Shown one piece after another: positions 57,808 to 64,000 of a stretch of DNA of 64,000 bases. This DNA is from Hydrangea macrophylla (lineage: Eukaryota; Streptophyta; Magnoliopsida; Cornales; Hydrangeaceae), in NCBI GenBank assembly GCA_033977485.1, contig CM066988.1, positions 141,057,359 to 141,121,358 of the forward strand. The letters run 5' to 3'. The notes below the pieces were generated by a model. It did no database searches. It was not told where the DNA came from and was given only the letters and a program-made list of their open reading frames with translations. The position numbers were made by a program, and so were the translations under genes. Within the stretch, counting starts at the first letter, position 1. Every line of letters starts with the position of its first letter.

Positions 57808-59909
57808 TGGACCATCAAGGTGATGGTCATTCGACAAGGAAGTGCTGAGAAATACAAAAATGGTGAAGGAAAATTTCAAAAAAGTATTCGTTCTTGACGA
57901 TGCAGTAATTACCAATACAATTAATTTTAGATTGTTAAAGCGTTTTGAACAAATAACTCATATTTTTTATTCACTTAATGAATGTAAGAGACTAGAGTAC
58001 AAGTCATAATTTTTAGCGCGCTAACTGAAAATTTTGAAGGACTCCTTCTATACAATAAGACGTATACTATATTTAATAGAAGTCAAGAAAGTCAATCCAA
58101 ATTCTGAGCAAGTTATAAGCATGTTCATGCGGAGTTTGAACTAACATTACAGTACAATTTTGATGTTAGGGATGTTGAATTAAGTTTAAAGTTGAAGAAC
58201 ATTACTTATGATTTTGTACCCTTCAAAGAGATTCACAACACCTTCAATAAACAAACCACAATAGGTATGTTAAATTTTAGTTTACCATCATATAGTATTG
58301 TCTATGAGCATATGGTTTACATAAATTGACAACATAGCACATTATAAATGCAGATATATTAGGGATCATCAGCAAGGTCGAACCAAGTCATGTGATCACA
58401 AAAAGAAGTGGTAAAGTAAAAACAAGAAAAGTTATTCTACAAAATGAGTAAGTATCAAAATTATAATTAAAAGAGTTTATCGTAACACATATTTAAACCT
58501 TGTACATAACTTATGTTGCAGCCTACAATCAGTATCACTGAATCTATGGAGTGGCTTGGCAACTAACGAGGGACAAATACTTGAGGAGTTAGCTGCTCAA
58601 CAGCTAACTATAGCAGTTTCAAAAATAAAATGAACAAAATACAAAGGTAAATTTATAATGATTACATATAGCAACAAGTATACAGCTGCGCGTGTACATA
58701 AGTTGTATTTATGCTCATACATATATGGTAGAACAAATCTAAATTGATGTACTACTACAGGTGAATTTCAAATTTTAACTTCATTCCAATCGAGCATACA
58801 ACTGCATCCAACCGGAAAAGAAGTTGACGAACTAAAAAAACGGTAATGTACTATAACTCTAATCATTCATCTTAGTGAGTATTGGTTATTATTAGAAAAG
58901 TGAATTATTTTCGGGTAATTCTTGTCCTCATTACAAAAGTTAGGTCACAGGATTGACAAGTTTGTGTGTAATATGCATATTTGATTATACGAAATTTGTT
59001 ACATTTCTAAGTTCAATCTTTATATATATGCCTTCACATTTTACAATAAAAAATCAGGTTGAAATCTTCAAAGAAAACTTAAAAATCAGAATTGTTGACA
59101 TTCAAACCCTTAATGAATGATACAATAGAAGTAAGTACTATTGACATTTCTAAGTTCATATTTACAAAAGATAATGTTACCATAACTTCACAAAACTAAG
59201 TATAGACTTGAATTACTTTAATACTAAATTTTTTTTTTTAATAATAAACATAATACATTGTATTATTTTCAGTCAACCGTTGAAAGAATTTACAACCAAA
59301 ACCAAACATGGCATGATGTGTGCAAAGCATGTAGTAAAAAAAATAGTCATAAATGGAGATGGAATAGAATGCACAAGCTGCAAAAAAAAATTAGAAAAAA
59401 TACATAGTCTAGGAAACATAAATATCTAAATAAATAATACTTCACCTATTATTGGTACTTTTTCACAAGAATACTGAACTTTAATTACTTCTTATTAAGG
59501 TATCTTGTGAGACTCGAAGCTATTCACGAGATGAGTAAAATTAATGTTGTTCTATTTGACGAGGCATCATGAATTTTAATAGGATGTCCAGTGTCAGAAT
59601 ATATTGCTTCCATAAATGAGGTACGCATTCCGATGTTTTAACAACAAATTTCATATTGTTTTTTGAATAGTTATGTAAACATCTAATTATAACATTACTG
59701 CAAACACAGGGATGTGATAGGTCCAAGTTTTATAGTAATTTGTGCTCATGCAAATTACAAAAGAACACAAATTCTACTTCAAATTACCGACAAATGGCAA
59801 AGATTTCTCACTAGATAAAGGAAACAATATTGTTCAATCACTTGAATGGGTGAAAGATATGAGACCTATTGCTATTGAAGATGATGAAAACATCCAAAGT
59901 TACAAGTAA
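57808..59909 (+). pseudogene. RPA70-like single-stranded DNA-binding protein, broken, multi-exon
   Basis: Exon-sized stretches in order match the large subunit of replication protein A. They are WTIKVMVIRQGSAEKYKN (57808), a Y-I-F-like OB segment (58058), FELTLQYNFDV then YDFVPFKEIHNTFNK (58134-58265), IISKVEPSHVITKRSGK (58368-58450), VSLNLWSGLATNEGQIL (58526), ILTSFQSSIQLHP (58772), a CXXC zinc-ribbon part (59318-59390, CTSCKKK), and KEHKFYFKLPTNGKDFS near the end. GT-AG introns separate several of them (for example 58265-58352). In-frame TGA near 58632 and TAA near 59075, with frame changes elsewhere, rule out a full product. RPA-like proteins are encoded by many plant Helitrons, and this one lies about 520 bp before a Helitron-like 3' end in the expected orientation. 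A captured host RPA1 copy is the alternative. Confidence 0.8.
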
Positions 59910-60402
59910 AGGAAACAAAGATCAGAGAAAGGTGATAGAAAGAAGAAACATCCCATGAAGAATAAAATCAAAACAGAAAAGGAATAAGTTTGAAATATAT
60001 ATAAACATTTTGCTATAGTCTTCAGAGTTTCTTTACTCGAGTATATTTCCAAATTTAAGTTACAATAAACAAGTATTTTATATTGCTTTCTTCTGTGAGG
60101 ATTACACTTAATTATTCATCAATCAACTATAATTATGAGTTATGAGAACTAAGATATTAAATTTCGCACATTGTGATGATCTCATCACAAATCATTCTCA
60201 TGGTTCTATACTTTTATCGATTTACTTTTTATTTCTCCTTCTTAGTATTCCAATTGCTTGAATTTTTGGTGCATAACACTATTTCAATCAACTTACTTAT
60301 GAGTTATGAAGATACTTTTTATTTTTACTTATAGTTGCAATTCCCAAAAAAAAAAAAAAAAACTTTGTCTTTGATAACAATTTTAGCAATATGAGCACCA
60401 AC
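59910..60402. other. 3' flank of the RPA-like pseudogene up to the Helitron-like terminus
   Basis: AT-rich with a short poly-A run at about 60344. No gene. Confidence 0.5.
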
Positions 60403-60431
60403 CACGTGCAACACACGTGTTGTATTACTAG
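60403..60431 (+). other. Helitron-like 3' terminus (hairpin plus CTAG)
   Basis: CACGTG, 5-nt loop CAACA, CACGTG, eight bases, then CTAG followed by T in a TA-rich target. Confidence 0.7.
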
Positions 60432-60997
60432 TATATATATGTTTGTGAAATTTTTGTACAACCCTAGTTGGATGCATTCTTTGTCGTTGCATAACACTGG
60501 TGTAGAGATAAATTGAGTGGGTATTTAACAGCTCTCAACTGCTAATCCTAAAGTAGTTAACTTTTAAGTTGAGATGACAAATATATTATTTATTCATTTT
60601 TAATTTTATGTCTATGCTATCCATAATGACATAAATGACATTCACCTCAACTGAACAGACTCACCCCTAAACTAGTGTCAACAAATGATAGTTTTAAGGG
60701 TAAACTTGTTCAGTTTTAAAGTTTAAGGGATGCTAGTGAAAAACGGTCATAACTCAAGGAATGTTACTGTAATTTACCCATATTTTTATACGGTGATCGG
60801 CAGTATTGGAGGTGTGCAGCGGTAATAGATGTGGTGAGAGGGGGCGTTTAATTGGATAGCTGATAGTTGAATTTCTAGAAATTCGACAAAAAAAAAAATT
60901 TCTTGGCAAATAACCGTTTCAATTTAATCATCGCCATCCATTATATGTTAAGTAGACACTTTGAGCCACATGGCCTAATCATATAGGGGCAAGATAT

Positions 60998-61495
60998 AAC
61001 TAACCTCCATAAAACGCAAACTACTTGGACCTTGGTAGTGTGATAACAATGTTGGCAGCTATTTTTTGGGATGACAAATGTTTGGGAGGAGTTAGGACAA
61101 AGCCATGGATCACCACCACCTTCAGGCTGAATCCATTGCCAGGCTCCATGCAATCCAAGCTGCTGCGGACCTTGGCCTCCAGCAGGTCATCTTTGAAGGG
61201 GACTCTTTGTTGACTTGTAGCCCCATTTGCTGCTGGGATACCACTCCCGATTGGACTGTTGATAGCACTATTCACAAAGGAAGATCCAGTTTGGCTGATT
61301 TTTTTGTTTCTTGGAAAGTTGTAAAAATTACTCGATCTGCTAACTGTGTAGCGCACAATTTAGCCCAATGAGCTCCTTTTTGTTGTTCTGATAATCCTGT
61401 TCCTTGTGTTTGAGGTTGGACATCAAAGGAATGTGGGAATTATGCTCTTGTTTTAGTTCCTTCTTCTTATTGAATTTGCCTTTTCAAGCAAAAAA
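60998..61495 (+). pseudogene. LINE 3' fragment with RNase H-like domain
   Basis: The frame at 61105-61371 contains IARLHAIQAAADLGLQQVIF, then EGDSLL and, near its end, SANCVAHNLAQ. This is the plant RNase H-like (RVT_3) domain found at the C-terminus of some LINE polyproteins; the catalytic D of EGDS and the terminal AHNLA are visible. A 3' tail and an A run (61490) follow. It is an insertion relative to the other duplication copy, so it is a 5'-truncated LINE rather than a host gene. Confidence 0.75.
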
Positions 61496-61670
61496 AAATA
61501 CTCATAACACCTTTTTTCTTTTCTCAAACTTTGATGCCTCTGAATTTTATTTTTACGCTGAAGTCTTATGAACCAATCAAAGGAAATGATGATGAATCCG
61601 CGCCAACAACAATGCCTCATTTTTATAGGCAGTCCAATAATTAATGTCAATTTGGATATACCTTATTGAG

Positions 61671-61780
61671 ATTGTCCCACATCGGAGACTTATTACCTAG
61701 CTATTCAATATATAAGTTCAAGGGGCTACTCCACTCATTGTCAATTCGTTTTGAGTTGGATGCTTTAATTTACGTACCTA
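61671..61780 (+). mobile_element. Small LTR-like insertion with TTGTCCCACATCGG motif
   Basis: Relative to copy 1 (GGATATACCTAATCAACTTA), copy 2 has about 105 extra bp between ATACC and GTACC, an imperfect 5-bp duplication. It contains GAGATTGTCCCACATCGGAG and ends with a TTGGATGCTTTAATT-like stretch. This is common in short dispersed plant repeats and could be a TRIM-type solo LTR. Confidence 0.5.
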
Positions 61781-62095
61781 ATCAGCTTAACTACACAGAT
61801 ACGAAAGTATATATTTATACTTTCTAACTCACAGAGTTCTTCAAATTACTAGAGACAGCGAAAAAGTTCTGAAGTGATGTAGGTAAATAAACTCCTCCAA
61901 GCTATAAAATAAAATACCTGAGTTTTATGTAGATTCAAAGTGGTCACTAACTCTTTTATCAAAAAAAAAAAAGTGGCCACTAACTCATCACCTAAGTAAA
62001 CAAATTTAAGTGCCCAAATCTGATATGCTTAGCATTATCCTTTTACCTTGATATTTAAGCATCAACAAGAAAAAATATTACATTGAAGTTTCATA

Positions 62096-62464
62096 TTCAA
62101 CACCCAACAAGAAGAAAGACAAAAAATAATTACGTTGAACTTTCAATATGTGACGGTCAACAACAAGAAAGACGAAAAAGAAGTTTCATATCAGACAATT
62201 CATATCAGTAAGGAACATGCGTCGAAGAAGAAGGAAAAAGAAAAGGAAAATAAACTACAACAGCTCTCCAATTATTGGTCAATGACTCTCCTCAATAAAC
62301 AAGTAGAAAATGCCAGCTACCTTCTTATAGACTAGTAGTTGACTTCCTATTCATAATCACTTGGAAGTCTTTAGACAAAATTAGTGGTCTATGTTTTTAT
62401 CAAGTAAATTCAGGTTGTGCTTTGTTTAACTTGTCTCTATTGTGTTGTGATAGAGAGAACAAGC
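62096..62464. promoter_or_regulatory. Upstream region of the NLR pseudogene
   Basis: AT-rich and without a clear TATA box. A 66-codon Lys/Glu-rich ORF at 62135 is probably chance. The segmental duplication stops near 62095, so this part is unique within the window. Confidence 0.4.
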
Positions 62465-64000
62465 ATGGCGGACATTGCTCTAACGTCGGTGATCCAAAAA
62501 GCTGTTGAAATATTGGGTAGCCTACTATTGCAAAAAAGCTCTGATTTCGATATGTTAGAGGAAGAAATAAGTTGGATCGAAAGAGATATGAGGCATATTC
62601 AATCCTACTTGGAAGATGCAGAAGCCAAACATGACGCAAGCCAAAGGGTTTCAAACTTGATAAACGATATCAGAGACCTTGCTTTTGATTAGAGGACATT
62701 ATTGATGCATTTCTTCCCCAGATGGCAATAATTTCAAGGAAGGGGTGGTTCATGGGTTGTTTCTTCTATAACGGTCATTATGTCAACCGCTTTATTATGG
62801 AAATTCGAAAAATTAAAAGAACGGTTGAGGACATTGATCGAGTTAGAACAACTTTTGGAATCATGGACAACAATGGCGGCAGCAGAAGAAGAAGAAAGAG
62901 ATAGGATGCAAGACGATCTTACCCTCATGTTGATGAACCAAATATTATTGGGTTTAAAGAACATATCAAAGTATTGCAGGGCAAACTGGTGAATACAGAT
63001 TTGGAGTGCCGTGTGACCTCAATTGTGGGTATGGCAGGTCTGGGCAAGACGACTCTTGCCAAAGAAGGTTTACAAGTATGTCAAACGCCATTTTCAGTGC
63101 ACAGCCTGGATTTACGTCTCTCAAGATCCTATAGTAAGAGAAGTTTTGCAAGATGTTGCAAGACAAGTGGGATTGCAAAAGGAGGCTTGAGAGGAAAATG
63201 TGGAGAAAAACCTTTTTTGAATATTTGAGCACAAAAAGGTATGTGATTGTCTTTGATGATATATGGAACAAAGAAACATGGGATGCTCTCAAAGTAAGCA
63301 TTCCTAACAATTGTGAGAATGGAAGTAGAATAATCATCACTTCTTGCAACAGAGGGGTAGGCTTATATATAGGAGGTGAAAGGTCTCTTTATGAGCTCCA
63401 ACCCTTGAAGCCAAGAGACAGTTGGAAACTCTTCGCCAAAATGGCCATGGGTCCTACACAAAATGCAAGTAGTACTAATAAAACAAGTTGCTCCAACGAG
63501 TTGGAGAATATTGGTAGGCAAATTTTAAGAAGATGTGGTGGCGTGCCACTGGCTATTGTGGTCGCAGCAGGTTTGCTGTCATTACGAGAAAGAATAGGAT
63601 TCGAATGGAGGGGGGTACTTGAGACCATGGGTGAAGATGAAGACGAGTGCTCTAGAATCTTGGCATTGAGTTACCAAGATTTACCCACTAAATTAAAAGC
63701 TTGCTTTCTTTATTTTGGATTTTTTTCGGAGGATCACAAAATTTCTGCATTCGAATTAATTAATATATGGGTAGCCGAGGGATTTGTACAATCTAGAGGA
63801 GTGCAAGAGCCCGAGGATGTGGCAGAAGAATACCTAAGTAACTTAATTGCTAGAAACTTGATTCAAGTTGCTAGGAGGAAATTCAACGGAAGGATTAAAA
63901 GTTGTCGTATTCATGATCTTTTGCATAACCTTTGTATTCTAGAGGCAAGAAAGAGCAATTTCTTTAACATCCATGCTAAAGTCAGACGTAATTCTGCCGA
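62465..64000 (+). pseudogene. CC-NBS-LRR disease-resistance (NLR) pseudogene, 5' part, runs off window
   Basis: NLRs are intracellular immune receptors. The ATG at 62465 opens MADIALTSVIQKAVEIL, the Rx-type coiled-coil domain. The frame breaks at a TAG (62690-62692), just where the downstream frame supplies the usual VEDIIDAF motif, so a base has been lost. A further TAG lies at 62902, before the YPHVDEPNIIGF segment. The P-loop (GMAGLGKTT, 63028-63054) is intact apart from Ala for the usual second Gly. The frame changes again near 63063, meets a TGA at 63188, and changes in a T6 run at 63213. From there the frame is open to the window end: kinase-2 VIVFDDIW (63244), GSRIIIT, GLPL-type CGGVPLAIVVAAG (63534), RNBS-D CFLYFGFF, and an MHD-type IHDLLHN (63909). 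The LRR lies beyond the window. Features are those of RPP13/RPP8-like CC-NLRs. At least five lesions make a functional product unlikely. Confidence 0.9.

Larger units (their letters stand above)
48934..60431. mobile_element. About 11.5-kb segment bounded by inverted Helitron-like 3' termini
   Basis: At the right end a CACGTG-CAACA-CACGTG hairpin (60403-60419) is followed 8 nt later by CTAG (60428-60431) and then T, the arrangement of a Helitron 3' terminus. At the left end the minus strand shows the same hairpin and loop (48962-48946), 8 nt before CTAG (48937-48934) and T. The two termini therefore face outward. The interior holds an RPA-like pseudogene near the right end, in the orientation expected for a Helitron, plus many later insertions. 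No Rep/helicase ORF is seen. Either two Helitrons lie head-to-head or one element carries inverted ends. Confidence 0.6.
60445..62095. repeat. Segmental duplication, copy 2, second part
   Basis: Matches about 46975-48132 in order, with two insertions absent from copy 1 (a LINE fragment at about 60998-61495 and an LTR-like block at about 61671-61780). It leads directly into the region upstream of the NLR. Confidence 0.85.

Noticed and set aside
48934..60431. Segment as a classical TIR transposon
   Set aside because: Similarity between the ends is mainly the hairpin and CTAG, no transposase is seen, and the flanks are TA repeats so no convincing TSD can be assigned; left as an alternative only.
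62135..62335. 66-codon Lys/Glu-rich ORF upstream of the NLR
   Set aside because: Low-complexity composition and no support; upstream region of the NLR.
62465..63230. NLR read as a functional gene with introns hiding the lesions
   Set aside because: The breaks are single-base shifts and stops inside conserved motifs, without plausible GT-AG introns around them.

Overview
This window is plant nuclear DNA, most likely from an angiosperm and probably a eudicot. The evidence is long Ty3/gypsy LTR retrotransposons of the chromovirus and Tat lineages, an Au-type SINE, Mutator- and hAT-type MITEs, a Helitron-like 3' end next to an RPA-like gene, and a CC-NBS-LRR (NLR) resistance-gene relic. The sequence does not tell me the family or species. 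Almost everything is mobile DNA, and I see no complete, clearly functional host gene.

Layout. 1-6938: 5' part of a minus-strand chromovirus-like Ty3/gypsy element (element 1). It has an LTR, a PBS, an unexplained leader ORF and a gag-pol frame that stays open for 950 codons to the window edge. 6939-10514: low-complexity CCA/GGT-rich DNA, then AT-rich DNA with MITEs. 10515-36947: a plus-strand Tat-lineage element (element 3; 3.26 kb LTRs, TSD GGTAC). It has one uninterrupted 2217-codon gag-pol frame, a degenerate RNase H followed by an intact archaeal-type RNase H, a G-patch-like segment, a 3' region with 60-bp hairpin tandem repeats, and an antisense ORF with plant-mobile-domain-like sequence. 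That antisense ORF is split by a complete minus-strand chromovirus (element 2; 22758-32168, 2331-bp LTRs, TSD ATAAG). 37319-43260: a truncated MITE and an older minus-strand Tat-like LTR, itself split by a plus-strand solo LTR (38472-40787, TSD GGTAT). 43598-44518: a hAT-type element. 44982-45362: a possible small two-exon gene. 46129-62095: a tandem duplication of about 2 kb whose second copy is interrupted by about 11.7 kb. The interrupting DNA has Helitron-like ends in inverted orientation, nested MITEs, two SINEs of one family, LINE tails and a broken RPA70-like gene. 62465-64000: the start of an NLR pseudogene with several frameshifts and stops.

How it works together. The order of events can be read from nesting: the host site was hit by element 3, then by element 2. 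Visual LTR comparison agrees, with about 20 substitutions in 3.26 kb for element 3 and about 9 in 2.33 kb for element 2. The duplicated DNA upstream of the NLR fits local duplication in an NLR cluster, with the two copies later distinguished by SINE, LINE and LTR-like insertions.

Most unusual observations: palindromic 8-18 bp repeat arrays in three different LTR families; the captured antisense ORF; extra copies of the polypurine-tract sequence inside element 3; the outward-facing Helitron-like termini around an RPA-like relic; and a SINE family carrying a G-rich internal microsatellite.
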